This document shows, in pieces, positions 17,065-26,162 of a stretch of DNA of 64,000 bases. The stretch is from WRIS01 sp964345475. GTDB lineage: Bacteria > Actinomycetota > Coriobacteriia > Coriobacteriales > Eggerthellaceae. The notes below the pieces were generated by a model. It saw nothing but the letters and a program-made list of their open reading frames with translations. It made no database searches and was not told where the DNA came from. The translations under genes and the position numbers were made by a program. The stretch covers positions 1-64,000 of the forward strand of contig CAYFQW010000001.1 of the NCBI GenBank assembly GCA_964345475.1, written 5' to 3'. Within the stretch, counting starts at the first letter, position 1. Every line of letters starts with the position of its first letter.

Positions 17065-18114
17065 CTATACTGCCCCTATGAGAGACTGGGCAAAGTAGAC
17101 CGAAAAACCAAATGCAGCCAAAGCCCCAGAGATTATCCAGAAGCGAACAACGACTTTCGTTTCACTCCAGCCTTTTTTTTCAAAATGATGGTGAAGTGGC
17201 GCCATGAGAAATATGCGCTTCCTTGTTTTCTTATAGTAAAAGACCTGGATCATAACAGAGAGCGCTTCAGCAACGAAAAGCCCCCCAATGAGTATGACCA
17301 CAAACTCAGTTTTCGTATACACAGCTAAGCATCCCAGGGCCATGCCGAGCGTGAGAGAGCCGGTATCGCCCATGAAAATGTCAGCAGGGTGTGAGTTAAA
17401 CCAGAGAAACCCTATGCAGGAGCCTGCTATTGCAGCTGCAAAAATTGAAGCCTCGATTAAGTCTGAACGAAAGGCGATAGCCGCCATGATGAGCATTACT
17501 ATCATAACGGTCCCAGCAGCAAGCCCATCAAGGCCATCGGTAAGATTCACCGCATTACACATACCCATCAACAAGATGTCCACAAAGAGGAGGTAGAGCC
17601 ACGGTATTGAAAACCCATGCTCTCCGAAAGGCAAAACCGTTGTAAGTATTCCCAAATCGAAGGTGGTAATAAAAGGTATGTTCACCGTCGGTTCAATATC
17701 GAGGAAGTTAACAGCAAAAAGACAAAAGGCTGTGGCTATCACAAATTGGGCAAAGAGTTTTGCTTTTGGCGTTAAGCCCAAAGATCGTTCCTTAATGACT
17801 TTGGAAGCATCGTCGAAGAGACCCACGGCGGCCGTAAAAATAGTGGCAGCCATCAAGGCGTAAGTTGCTGCGGATGATTTTCCTATTATCAAAACCGCCA
17901 GCAACACAGCAACGACCATGATAATGCCCCCCATAGTAGGGGTTCCTTGCTTTACGAGATGGCTTTGCGGGCCATCTGCCCTCACCTGCTGACCTATCCT
18001 TGCCTTTTTAAGCAGTTTTATCCACAAAGGAGTCAGAACAAGAACAATAGCTGCTGTAATAAAGATGGCCAAAAATACAAGAAAGCTCGGATACTGAAAA
18101 AATATTGAAAACAT
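17065..18114 (-). CDS. mraY: Phospho-MurNAc-pentapeptide transferase (lipid I synthase)
   Basis: MraY moves phospho-MurNAc-pentapeptide onto undecaprenyl phosphate. The 349-residue protein has about ten membrane segments. Catalytic blocks are LVKQGTPTMGG near the N-terminus, GLFDDASKVIK with the Asp pair, NLTDGLDGLAAG, FMGDTGSL and the late APLHHHFEKKGWSE. The start ATG lies one base after the murF stop region, with GGAGGG inside the end of murF. Length and topology are normal for the family. Confidence 0.97.
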   Translation of the reverse strand: MFSIFFQYPSFLVFLAIFITAAIVLVLTPLWIKLLKKARIGQQVRADGPQSHLVKQGTPTMGGIIMVVAVLLAVLIIGKSSAATYALMAATIFTAAVGLFDDASKVIKERSLGLTPKAKLFAQFVIATAFCLFAVNFLDIEPTVNIPFITTFDLGILTTVLPFGEHGFSIPWLYLLFVDILLMGMCNAVNLTDGLDGLAAGTVMIVMLIMAAIAFRSDLIEASIFAAAIAGSCIGFLWFNSHPADIFMGDTGSLTLGMALGCLAVYTKTEFVVILIGGLFVAEALSVMIQVFYYKKTRKRIFLMAPLHHHFEKKGWSETKVVVRFWIISGALAAFGFSVYFAQSLIGAV

Positions 18115-18115
18115 C

Positions 18116-19600
18116 TTAATCTATAAGCCCTCCGACAATACGCTCAAGCTCCATAAAACGCGATGCTTTTACCAGTACCACATCGTCTGATCCTACAGAA
18201 TCATGCAAGTCCGTCAATGCTCCTTGTATAGAATCGAAGCTTCGTACCTTATCAGCATCCATTCCTGCCTCGCGCGCTGCGCCCGCAATAAAGCGAGCGA
18301 GATCGCCGACGCAAATGAGACGATCGAAGGACAGTGCTGCCGCAACATGCCCCACCTCTTCATGATAAGACTGAGAAAACTCTCCTAATTCTCCCATATC
18401 CCCCAGGACTGCAATCCGCTTTCCGGGAACCTCATATTTTGACAGCACGGATAAGGCTGCCTTCATCGACGCAGGGTTCGCATTGTATGTATCGTTTATA
18501 ACGGTGAAGCCTTTTTGTGTGTGAATGTGCTCCTGGCGCCCCGATTCAGGTTGGGACGACTCAAGAGCGGCAAGTATGGTGTCTATGTCGATTCCGAAAG
18601 AAGCCCCGACACTTGCCGCGGCTACAGCATTCTTGACATTATGGGCACCCCTCAAGGAGAGAAGGCATGTTCGTGATGCGGTGCCGAGATGTAGCACAAA
18701 CTTAGGGCGTCCATGCGCATCCAAGGAAATATCTTCGGCCCAGGCACCCCAAAGCTCTGTGCCCCCTGTCTCGCCCAGACGGCGCTGCTTTTCCCACTCT
18801 GCCTTATGCAAGGCCGCCTCCGTGGATCCGTCATACCAGGTAAGTTCTATCTGCCTTTCTTCGAGCTGCGTCCACTCAGGTACCTCTCGTATATAGTTTT
18901 CGCTTCTTCCCATAAAGGCTTTTCCGCGACCCTCAGGTAAGGCTGAAAACAGCTCTGCCTTAGCACGAGCAATATTGTCCCTGCTTCCCAAAAGCTCGAT
19001 ATGGCTTTCTCCGATGTTTGTAATAAGCCCTATATCAGGCTGGGTGACTTTGCTCAGTTCTTGGAGTTCTCCCAAGCCGCACATACCCATTTCAACAACA
19101 ACGACTTGGGTATCGAGGCCCGCTTCAAGAATCGTCTTCGGAACTCCGAGTTCATTATTTTGATTACCCTGGGTCGCGACGACACTAAAAGACGTTTTGA
19201 GAACATCCCTGACGAGATTTTTGGTCGTAGTTTTTCCGCAGGACCCTGTAACAGCAACTACCTGGGCCGATATCATACTCCGCCATTCACGAGCGATATC
19301 TGATATTGCCTCTACGGTGTCATCCACCTCTATGATGGCTGCACCGAGTTCAAGCGCCAGACGCTCTGTACTCTCGTGGGGAGAGGCAGAGACAAGTACC
19401 ACGTGTGCCCCACTGCGGAGAGCCTCGTCAACAAAGTCATGGCCATCTCGCTGTTTTCCTGTCAGGGCTACATACAGATCGCCTGAAGATATATCCCGAG
19501 AATCCCAACTGATACCTACTGCCAACTCGGCAGGATCTGATGGTTCAACGAGCATTCTGCCTTTGGTGAATTCGCATATCTGCTTTGCATTAAGACGCAT
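18116..19600 (-). CDS. murF: UDP-MurNAc-tripeptide--D-Ala-D-Ala ligase
   Basis: MurF joins D-Ala-D-Ala to the tripeptide precursor. The 494-residue protein begins with the MurF N-terminal domain (GISWDSRDISSGDLYVAL), then the ATP loop VTGSCGKTTTKNL, NQNNELGVP, EMGMCGLGEL and TNIGESHIELLGS. FTVINDTYNANPASM and VLGDMGELG are in the third domain. I chose the ATG at 19600 with GTGGA eight bases upstream; a GTG four codons earlier has no ribosome site. murF precedes mraY by one base. The adjacent murE expected in most dcw clusters is missing here and lies at 35432-36937. Confidence 0.95.
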   Translation of the reverse strand: MRLNAKQICEFTKGRMLVEPSDPAELAVGISWDSRDISSGDLYVALTGKQRDGHDFVDEALRSGAHVVLVSASPHESTERLALELGAAIIEVDDTVEAISDIAREWRSMISAQVVAVTGSCGKTTTKNLVRDVLKTSFSVVATQGNQNNELGVPKTILEAGLDTQVVVVEMGMCGLGELQELSKVTQPDIGLITNIGESHIELLGSRDNIARAKAELFSALPEGRGKAFMGRSENYIREVPEWTQLEERQIELTWYDGSTEAALHKAEWEKQRRLGETGGTELWGAWAEDISLDAHGRPKFVLHLGTASRTCLLSLRGAHNVKNAVAAASVGASFGIDIDTILAALESSQPESGRQEHIHTQKGFTVINDTYNANPASMKAALSVLSKYEVPGKRIAVLGDMGELGEFSQSYHEEVGHVAAALSFDRLICVGDLARFIAGAAREAGMDADKVRSFDSIQGALTDLHDSVGSDDVVLVKASRFMELERIVGGLID

Positions 19601-19712
19601 CGAAATATCCACTCATTTCAAAATCACTCACGATACTTCCTATATTCATATATGACTTCTGCATAGATCGTACGTTTGAATCTTAATAATCCCAGCCATA
19701 CTCAGCCCGGTT

Positions 19713-21452
19713 TCAGTGGGGCACAACCTTATAACGATCAATGGCATAACTCATTATATCTTTAAATAAAGGAGCAACCGTACCCTCACCAGGAACCTCA
19801 GTTACCCCCACAAAAACAACTAACTGGGACGTAGAGTTCGGAAGAAAGCCAACGAAGGATATATTGAACACTCCTTTGAGGTATCCCCCTCCTTCTGCGG
19901 CTATTTCTGCCGTTCCCGTCTTTCCAGCCACCGTGTAGCCCTCGATAGCAGCAGCTTGTCCCGTTCCGCCCTCAACAACGGTTTGGAGCATACCTGTAAG
20001 AGTGCCGATAGCCTCCTTGTTGTAAATGATTTCCTCTTCTTCGTATTCGAGCGTATTGTCGCTATGTAATTCTTTAATGAGGAAGTGGGGAGTTACAGCA
20101 TATCCATTATTGAGCAAGGCTCCGTAATACCGTGTCATCTGGAGAGGTGTTAGGGAAACACCCTGTCCAAAGCTCACATTGTAAGATTGAATGAGTGACC
20201 ACTGAGATTGCTCAAGCAGATATCCCGAAGCCTCGCCCGGGTAATCTACGCCCGTCAGCTCATTGAGCTTATAGGCGAGAATTTTTTCATACAGGCGGTC
20301 GAAACCGAGATTCGAGCTTGCTAAGGAAATCCCTACATTGGAAGACCAGTCGAGAATCTCTCTCAATGTCATATCCTGATCGTCTCGCTCGTGGGCGTCC
20401 GAAACGTAGTATTCATCAGCCGCAATCACCGCAGGACAGAACAGGATATCAGACGGGTCCATTGCCCCATATTCTAATATTGCCGATACTGATACTGCTT
20501 TAAAAATGGAGCCTGGCTCGAAGGCGGTGGTTATACTTGTCAGCTGTTCCGTACCTGCCTCATATTCACTGGTATCAGAAGGGTTAAAAAATGGATCCGA
20601 TGCGCAAGCAAAAATCTCGCCCGTAGACGCGTCCATGATTACCGAGTTTCCGCCCTTAGCCCCCCGATCTTCCACCCCTTGGGCAAGCAGCTCTTCAAGC
20701 TCCTGTTGCATGCCTATATCGATTGAGATAATTATATCCTGCCCGTCGACGGACTTGATCTCTTCTTGAACTCCGCCAGTAATCGGAATACCGCTCCGCC
20801 CTCGCTCTACAACGAGTTTGCCAGAAGATCCTTTTAACATTTCGTCATAGTACAGCTCTAAACCCGAAATTCCATTCCCGTCAACATCTACGAAGCCGAT
20901 CACCTGGCCTCCCGTTTGGCCATTTGGATACACACGCTTTGTATCGGAAAGGAAGTAGATGCCAGGAAGCTCTAGCTCCTTCAACTCCTCCGCTACATCG
21001 GTATCGACTTTTCTCTTAATGTAGACGAAAGATGTATCTTCACTTTTTAGTTTTTTTTCAAAATCAGCAGCTTTGCCCCCAAGAATTGCCGCAATTTGAC
21101 GTGCCTCGTCTTCAGCATCCTCCACTTCGTATGGATTCACGTAGACCGTAGTGGCATCTATGCTCGTAGCCAAAACTACTCCGTTTCTATCGTAAATCGT
21201 CCCTCTCCGAGGGGAAGACTCGACAGTTATCGTACGAGCATCACGAGCCTGGGCTGAGTATTCATCGGCAACGATGACCTGCAGATATATTAAACGTAAA
21301 AAAAAGATGCAAGCAATAGCAATAAAAAATACGAAAATAAGGCCCATACGTCCTGAGGGATATGCGTGGCTAGGGTTTGAGGAAGGGCCACCTTGAGGAT
21401 ACCCATGCGATAAGCGCCCAGCCCTGGAAGGCTCTTTCCCTCTATCAGCCAT
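19713..21452 (-). CDS. ftsI: Septal class B penicillin-binding protein FtsI/PBP3
   Basis: The transpeptidase that cross-links septal peptidoglycan together with FtsW. The 579-residue protein has a short Pro/Ser-rich cytoplasmic part, one membrane segment at about 36-57, and the PBP dimerisation domain (RRGTIYDRNGVVLA). The transpeptidase domain follows with all three active-site motifs: SIFK in EPGSIFKAVS, SSN in DWSSNVGIS and KTG in AGKTGTAE. Its start lies a few bases after the ftsL-like stop. A gap of 112 bases separates it from murF, which I cannot resolve into a promoter with confidence. Confidence 0.95.
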   Translation of the reverse strand: MADRGKEPSRAGRLSHGYPQGGPSSNPSHAYPSGRMGLIFVFFIAIACIFFLRLIYLQVIVADEYSAQARDARTITVESSPRRGTIYDRNGVVLATSIDATTVYVNPYEVEDAEDEARQIAAILGGKAADFEKKLKSEDTSFVYIKRKVDTDVAEELKELELPGIYFLSDTKRVYPNGQTGGQVIGFVDVDGNGISGLELYYDEMLKGSSGKLVVERGRSGIPITGGVQEEIKSVDGQDIIISIDIGMQQELEELLAQGVEDRGAKGGNSVIMDASTGEIFACASDPFFNPSDTSEYEAGTEQLTSITTAFEPGSIFKAVSVSAILEYGAMDPSDILFCPAVIAADEYYVSDAHERDDQDMTLREILDWSSNVGISLASSNLGFDRLYEKILAYKLNELTGVDYPGEASGYLLEQSQWSLIQSYNVSFGQGVSLTPLQMTRYYGALLNNGYAVTPHFLIKELHSDNTLEYEEEEIIYNKEAIGTLTGMLQTVVEGGTGQAAAIEGYTVAGKTGTAEIAAEGGGYLKGVFNISFVGFLPNSTSQLVVFVGVTEVPGEGTVAPLFKDIMSYAIDRYKVVPH

Positions 21453-21458
21453 ACCTTG

Positions 21459-21923
21459 CTAACCTTGTGCCACAGATTTTAAGCTCGCAGACAGAGAAAG
21501 CCTACCTGCTTCATCACAGGCAACCACGTCTTTTGAAAGAGTCATTATCTGTGTATTTTCAGCAGCTTGCATATTCAATTCAGTAGCTTCACCTTTTAAA
21601 TAGACCGGATTGGAGAGGTGGCTCTCACGAACTTCTAAATCTTTTCCTGTGGAACGGGCAGTCTCTATCTGCGCCGCTACTGCCTCGGTTTCAACTGCAG
21701 TTGAAACAGCAGCAGAAGCAAGCACGATGCGTACAATGCCGATGAGCGCAAACAACAAAAGAAGGACAGCGGCAACTTTTGCCAAGGTGACAGCAGAAGC
21801 AGGAAGCGTACCATCCGAAGTCTCTCTGCCACGACCTGGAACTACGTGTATGTCAGGAGTCCTTGTTGGGGCTTGCTCATAGCTGCGTCTTGGATATGAA
21901 TATGCTGGCATTGTTTGAGCCAT
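21459..21923 (-). CDS. ftsL: FtsL-like bitopic divisome protein
   Basis: The 154-residue protein has a basic Tyr/Pro/Arg-rich cytoplasmic part (1-45), one membrane segment at about 46-70 (LAKVAAVLLLLFALIGIVRIVL) and an external Ala/Glu/Thr-rich stretch of coiled-coil character. FtsL proteins diverge greatly in sequence, so the call rests mainly on topology, size and the fixed position between rsmH and ftsI. GGGAGG precedes the ATG by seven bases. The external part lacks a clear leucine zipper, so certainty is only moderate. Confidence 0.72.
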   Translation of the reverse strand: MAQTMPAYSYPRRSYEQAPTRTPDIHVVPGRGRETSDGTLPASAVTLAKVAAVLLLLFALIGIVRIVLASAAVSTAVETEAVAAQIETARSTGKDLEVRESHLSNPVYLKGEATELNMQAAENTQIMTLSKDVVACDEAGRLSLSASLKSVAQG

Positions 21924-22047
21924 GCCCTACCTCCCTGTGTTATGTATGCCGTGAAAAACACGGCCTGTTTCTTATACCAATGAGTCTTTTGCTCTTGCGT
22001 CTGCACCCCACAGACTCTCCGGGCTCAATTCTCGCGTTTCTAGCACT

Positions 22048-23007
22048 TCAGCAAATCTTTTCCGCGACCCTCAGCTTGGCGCTTCGAGCACGGAGGTTTG
22101 CATCAATCTCTTCTTTTGTCGGCAAAACTGGTTTGCGCGTAATTGCTTTGAGTATCGGCTTTTTCTCACATACACAGACGGGGAAATCTGGTGGACAGGT
22201 ACATGGGTTTGCGTATTGCGCTATGCGATCCTTTACGATGCGATCTTCAAGCGAATGGTAGCTAATAACCACTATGCGGCCGCCAGGATTAAGCCAACGG
22301 ACAGCTGCATCAAGACCAGAGCTCAGTACCTTTAGTTCTGCATTCGTCTCTATTCGTAAGGCTTGGAAGGTTCTTTTGGCAGGATGTCCCCCTGCCCGCC
22401 TCGCAGATGCAGGTATGGCAGCTTTTATAATCTGCACAAGCTCTTCGCTTGTCTCGATCTTTTTGCTGCGTCGCGCCTCTACGATAAACTGTGCGATACG
22501 ATGAGCCCATTTTTCATCTGAGTATTCACGGATGATCCGAGCGAGATCTGCTGTGTTGTACGTGTTTATTATCTCTGCTGCGTTTAAAGTTTGTTTACTC
22601 AGATCCATCCGCATATCAAGTGGGCCATCTTCCTTAAAGGAGAAGCCACGAGAAGGCGTATCGATTTGCACAGAAGACACCCCGAGATCGAAAAGTATTC
22701 CATCGATTCCAGGTACTTCTGCTTGTAACAGAAGTTTGTCCAAGTCTCCAAAATTCCCTTTCAAAAGTTTGACCTCAGGACGTTTATCAGGTGACATGCT
22801 CTCAAGTCGTGCCCGGGCAGCTGTTAAAGCCACCTCGTCTTGATCGATTCCGATAAGCGTACCCTGCGCGCCAATGAGCTTCGCAACCTCCAGGGAATGC
22901 CCCGCACCGCCGAGTGTTGCGTCCACGAATGTTTGCTGTGTTTTAAGGTGTAGGTATTCGAGGCACTCGGCGAGCAGAACTGGTATATGCCGATATTCAT
23001 TTGTCAC
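22048..23007 (-). CDS. rsmH: 16S rRNA (cytosine-1402-N4) methyltransferase
   Basis: RsmH (MraW) methylates C1402 in 16S rRNA using S-adenosylmethionine. HIPVLLAECLEYL, the SAM-binding VDATLGGAGHS, GIDQDEVALTAA, GILFDLGVSSVQIDTPSRGFSF (read in blocks) and the C-terminal VVISYHSLEDRIVK are all family signatures. I chose the GTG at 23007, which has AGGA ten bases upstream; a GTG three codons earlier (23016) has the ribosome site too close. It follows mraZ directly. A gap of 124 bases to the ftsL-like gene shows no clear terminator. Confidence 0.95.
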   Translation of the reverse strand: MTNEYRHIPVLLAECLEYLHLKTQQTFVDATLGGAGHSLEVAKLIGAQGTLIGIDQDEVALTAARARLESMSPDKRPEVKLLKGNFGDLDKLLLQAEVPGIDGILFDLGVSSVQIDTPSRGFSFKEDGPLDMRMDLSKQTLNAAEIINTYNTADLARIIREYSDEKWAHRIAQFIVEARRSKKIETSEELVQIIKAAIPASARRAGGHPAKRTFQALRIETNAELKVLSSGLDAAVRWLNPGGRIVVISYHSLEDRIVKDRIAQYANPCTCPPDFPVCVCEKKPILKAITRKPVLPTKEEIDANLRARSAKLRVAEKIC

Positions 23008-23025
23008 TGCGCTCACGTCCTGGGC

Positions 23026-23466
23026 TTAATCCACAAACAGCGACATTAAGTCAACTGAAGCAGAGTAGTCGTCCCAACGCTTTGCGTTCCAAACCTCTAA
23101 GTGGTCAGCGTCGCCAATTAAGGCGACCTCCTTATCAAGGCCCACCTCTTCACGCATATCAACTGGTATGCCAAGGCGACCCGTGCTATCAAGCTCAACA
23201 TTTCTGGCGCGCGCATGAAGCAGCTTGCGGCATCCTGCCAAGTTAAGATTGTTAGGCTGAAAGCCCTCTCCTCCGTCATTACGAACACCGTTGAACAAAC
23301 TTTCAATCCAGTTTTCGAAACCCTCATCATCAAAAACCATGAGATAGTCTTTTTTCGGAGAAAGGGTTACCACGAGGTTTTTTGCAAGCTCCTTACGGAA
23401 GGAAGCGGGCAGGCTGACACGACCTTTTGCATCAAGCTTATGGCGAAATTCGCCCTTGAGGTACAT
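23026..23466 (-). CDS. mraZ: Transcriptional regulator MraZ
   Basis: MraZ is an AbrB-fold DNA-binding protein that usually represses its own dcw operon. The 146-residue protein contains two SpoVT/AbrB-like halves: GEFRHKLDAKGRVSLPASFR at residues 5-24 and ARNVELDSTGRLGIPVDMRE near 88-107, both carrying the D-x-K/T-G-R-x-x-x-P pattern. The ATG has GAGGGG upstream. Decamer boxes fitting known MraZ operators overlap the promoter about 60 to 95 bases upstream, so autoregulation is likely. Confidence 0.96.
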   Translation of the reverse strand: MYLKGEFRHKLDAKGRVSLPASFRKELAKNLVVTLSPKKDYLMVFDDEGFENWIESLFNGVRNDGGEGFQPNNLNLAGCRKLLHARARNVELDSTGRLGIPVDMREEVGLDKEVALIGDADHLEVWNAKRWDDYSASVDLMSLFVD

Positions 23467-23509
23467 CTTCAGCCCCTCTTCTTTACCCTAGGCACCTGCA
23501 TTGCTTGGA

Positions 23510-23538
23510 ATTGTACTGCATTTTATCCCACTTCGCAA
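23510..23538 (-). promoter_or_regulatory. Promoter of the dcw cluster (Pmra)
   Basis: The minus strand has -35 TTGCGA (23533-23538), a 17-base spacer and -10 TACAAT (23510-23515), giving a leader of about 40 bases before mraZ. The spacer contains one MraZ box (GTGGGA), so repressor binding would block polymerase. Confidence 0.8.
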
Positions 23539-23561
23539 CACCCTATCCCACATTACCCAAC
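23524..23561 (-). promoter_or_regulatory. MraZ operator: decamer boxes at 10-base spacing
   Basis: On the minus strand four decamers follow one another without gaps: TTGGGTAAT preceded by G, GTGGGATAGG, the degenerate GTGTTGCGAA, and GTGGGATAAA. The TGGG cores match MraZ operator repeats described in other bacteria, which occur at ten-base spacing. Three boxes are good and the third in order is poor because it doubles as the -35 element. Confidence 0.75.
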
Positions 23562-23945
23562 CGCCTTTTATCCTTGTATTGATGACAAAAAATATGACTT
23601 TGTCTACATTTAGTGTATATATAGGGGGTGGTAATACTAAATGTTGCGGTTTCTCTGATAGAAACGAAGAGTGAGGGCACATATATTTTAGATACGTAAT
23701 TCTTTCGATAGGCGGTCGCTTCTTCGACCTAGATTGGAATACAAGCCCAGTTTAGCCTGGTCGTAGTCGTTATAACGCATTGTTGTTTGATTTGTGGGGC
23801 AAGGTGGGAGAATTTTTGAGCATCCTCAGAGGTAAAAGACAGCCAGATATCAGATCGGCGCCTTCTATAGCCTGAAACAGTCAAGCCGAATGGCTGCGGT
23901 TTGCAGAAAGCTCCTTTTGCAGTACGGGCAATTTGTGCGAAGAAT
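23562..23945. other. Gene-free stretch upstream of mraZ
   Basis: No supported gene. A 9-base inverted repeat (ACATTTAGT at 23606-23614 and ACTAAATGT at 23636-23644) lies about 70 bases upstream of the Pmra -35. An open minus-strand frame without a start codon runs from the UPF0104 end to about 23735, but has no recognisable motif. I see no clear terminator for the UPF0104 gene. Confidence 0.5.
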
Positions 23946-25052
23946 TTATTCTTCCTCTGATGTCTTTTTCGGTATCTCTTCGATATCTAAGGGTATGGAA
24001 TCGTATAAATCCCGATCGGACAAGAAGCTGCCAGAAGATTTGCTTTTCCTGCTTTCTCTGAATGCCTTGGTACGCTGGATGAGTACTGCACCTATCAGGA
24101 AGGGCATCCAAAATACTAAGCCACGATACACTATGGCAATAGCCATTCCTATAGCTCCCGTAACTCCGTACGAGGTAAAAAGGACTAACACAGCAGCTTC
24201 AACCACTCCGACGCCTTGCGGGGTGATAGAAATCATCGCAAATAAAGTTGCTATGACGTAGCCTGTAATGAGAGCCTGTGGCATGGACACTCCAAAAGAA
24301 ACCCCCACTAAACAAAAGCAAACAAGTTCGCAGGCACTGGCAAGAAGAGAGAAGGCATAAACCCTCAACACTTTCTTGGGATTTTTTGCTATCAAGCCTG
24401 CTGCTTCTCCAAATGAGACCACCGTTTTTTCAGCCCAGGGCTTGAGTGGGGTTTTTTTGAGTTTGATAAAAATTCTCTTAACAAAAGCCTCAATAGGCTT
24501 TAAGAGTCTCATCAGTTTCTTAGGGTAGCTATGCCCCAAATAGAGGATGCAACCCATAAGGGCTATCATGAGCAATACAAACAGTCCGAGCAAGAACCAA
24601 AGAGGGTTGAGATTGCCTATGAATGCAAGGAGGACAAAGCCGACAAGCATGATGCTTGCAAAGCCTGACTCAATGGACATCTGCATGAGAATTGCGGCCG
24701 AAGTAGCCTTTCCTGGCTCTATGCCCCGACGATGAGCGTCATCCACCACTAAAGCCATACCCGCAGTGTTGAGGGACGGTGCAATAGTATTCATGAAAAA
24801 TGTTCCAAATACTAAAGGAAGGGTATCACAAGCCCTCATACGCTCTTCAACTGCCGCGAAGGAGTTCGAGTACGCGAAGCTTTGAGCAAAATACTTCCCA
24901 AGCTGTGTTGCCACCGCAAACAAGAGAGGGATCATGCTGCCCCGTTGCACAGTCTCAACAAGTTCAACTAGTTGATTGCCTCGTAGCAGCACAAACGCAA
25001 GCACGATAATTATGATAATACCAGCAAACAGTTTCTGAAAAGTGAATTTCAC
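23946..25052 (-). CDS. UPF0104 / lysylphosphatidylglycerol synthetase transmembrane-region family protein
   Basis: A 368-residue polytopic membrane protein with about eight hydrophobic segments, ending in a charged cytoplasmic tail (from about residue 325). Blocks typical of the family are FGTFFMNTIAPSLNTAGMALV, AILMQMSIESG, and SITPQGVGVVEAA with the G-x-G-x-x-E pattern. Proteins with this region include the flippase part of MprF and the YbhN group; it lacks the MprF synthetase domain, so lipid aminoacylation is not supported. The start is GTG at 25052 with AAAGGA nine bases upstream. The true substrate is unknown; a lipid transport role is inference. Confidence 0.82.
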   Translation of the reverse strand: MKFTFQKLFAGIIIIIVLAFVLLRGNQLVELVETVQRGSMIPLLFAVATQLGKYFAQSFAYSNSFAAVEERMRACDTLPLVFGTFFMNTIAPSLNTAGMALVVDDAHRRGIEPGKATSAAILMQMSIESGFASIMLVGFVLLAFIGNLNPLWFLLGLFVLLMIALMGCILYLGHSYPKKLMRLLKPIEAFVKRIFIKLKKTPLKPWAEKTVVSFGEAAGLIAKNPKKVLRVYAFSLLASACELVCFCLVGVSFGVSMPQALITGYVIATLFAMISITPQGVGVVEAAVLVLFTSYGVTGAIGMAIAIVYRGLVFWMPFLIGAVLIQRTKAFRESRKSKSSGSFLSDRDLYDSIPLDIEEIPKKTSEEE

Positions 25053-25133
25053 TAAGCATGTCCTTTACCGTCGATTACGCATCATACACTAAGGCTGGCA
25101 GGAAAGAACCTGGGTAATGTAATTAGTGCAAAA

Positions 25134-26045
25134 TTATTGCTGAGCGCTTCGAAGCTTTGCACGAGGATGGGCCATGAGATATTCTTCCCGAATATGAGAT
25201 CGGTCCACATGAGTATATATTTGTGTGGTGGCGATATCAGAATGGCCCAGTATTTCCTGTATCACCCTCAAGTCAGCGCCTCCTTCGAGCATGTGGGTTG
25301 CAAAAGAATGGCGGAGTGTGTGGGGATGGAGATTGTCTATGCCGATATGCAAACCGGCATCCGCCACTATCTTATGCACGCTCTGCCTCGTCAGGCGTCC
25401 GCCTCTTGCATTAAGAAACACTGCCGGGCTTGGTTCTGAATAGCTCTTTACAAGCTGGGGACGCCCTCTTTCAAGATAGTCCTGTAAACACGACTTCGCA
25501 ACGCCTGAAAGAGGAACGAGTCTTTCTTTGCTTCCTTTGCCGACGACCCTGAGAAACCCTTCCTCGAAATATATCCGAGCCATATCGAGGCTGGTAAGCT
25601 CACTGACACGCAGACCGCAGCCGTATAAAACCTCGAGGATAACCCGGTTGCGCAAGCCGCGCTCGTCTTGAGGAAAGTCTTGCTCTAAAAGTGCAAAGAC
25701 CTGCTCAATAGAGAGAACGTCGGGGAGCCGCTCGGGTACTTTTGGCAAAGGTATTGAAATCATAGGGTTTTGCTCAAGGTAATTTTCGCGTATTAAGAAT
25801 TTATAGAACCCTTTAAGTGCCGAAATTCGCCTCTCGATGCTGGAATGTGCGTACCCTCTTTCCATAAGGTCGGCTTTGTAGGCTACAATCTCGTCTCGCG
25901 AAACCTCAGCTACATCTTCTTTGGACCTTTCGCTAAGAAACCCTTTAAAATCTCTTAGGTCGCGCCGATAGGCATCCAGGGTCAAGGAGGAGCTCCCTCT
26001 CTCAAGCCCTAGGTAGGCCAAGTATTCACGTATAAGATCTTCCAT
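25134..26045 (-). CDS. xerD: Site-specific tyrosine recombinase XerD
   Basis: A 303-residue tyrosine recombinase that, with XerC, resolves chromosome dimers at dif. The N-terminal SAM-like domain spans about 1-85. The catalytic domain has the active-site residues in GCGLRVSELTSLD (Arg), GKGSKERLVPL (Lys), HPHTLRHSFATHM (His-x-x-Arg), LGHSDIATTQIYTH (His and the Tyr nucleophile). The KGSKER block and overall length fit XerD or XerC; I prefer XerD from overall resemblance, and no dif-like site was identified in this window. Not an integrase of a mobile element: no att sites or phage genes are nearby. Confidence 0.9.
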   Translation of the reverse strand: MEDLIREYLAYLGLERGSSSLTLDAYRRDLRDFKGFLSERSKEDVAEVSRDEIVAYKADLMERGYAHSSIERRISALKGFYKFLIRENYLEQNPMISIPLPKVPERLPDVLSIEQVFALLEQDFPQDERGLRNRVILEVLYGCGLRVSELTSLDMARIYFEEGFLRVVGKGSKERLVPLSGVAKSCLQDYLERGRPQLVKSYSEPSPAVFLNARGGRLTRQSVHKIVADAGLHIGIDNLHPHTLRHSFATHMLEGGADLRVIQEILGHSDIATTQIYTHVDRSHIREEYLMAHPRAKLRSAQQ

Positions 26046-26112
26046 GTTTTTCCGATCCTGAGAACTTATAGTATATTAACATTGAGCTTGCTAGCTTGCT
26101 TATGAAGTGAGT

Positions 26113-26118
26113 TATAAT
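26113..26118 (+). promoter_or_regulatory. -10 box upstream of the DUF1846 gene
   Basis: A perfect TATAAT lies 45 bases before the DUF1846 ATG, in the divergent gap with xerD. No good -35 box lies at 16 to 18 bases; TTGCTA at 19 bases is the nearest match. The start site would fall near 26125. Confidence 0.45.
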
Positions 26119-26162
26119 CAAAAACTATACTGACAGAATCACATAAAAGGAGCTCGGTCCTC

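Noticed and set aside
23735..23945. Open minus-strand frame after the UPF0104 gene, possible gene remnant
   Set aside because: No start codon with a ribosome site and no family resemblance, so neither a gene nor a pseudogene can be supported.
25134..26045. Tyrosine recombinase as sign of an integrated element
   Set aside because: Size and motifs fit the housekeeping XerD, and there are no att repeats, phage genes or tRNA-end duplications nearby.
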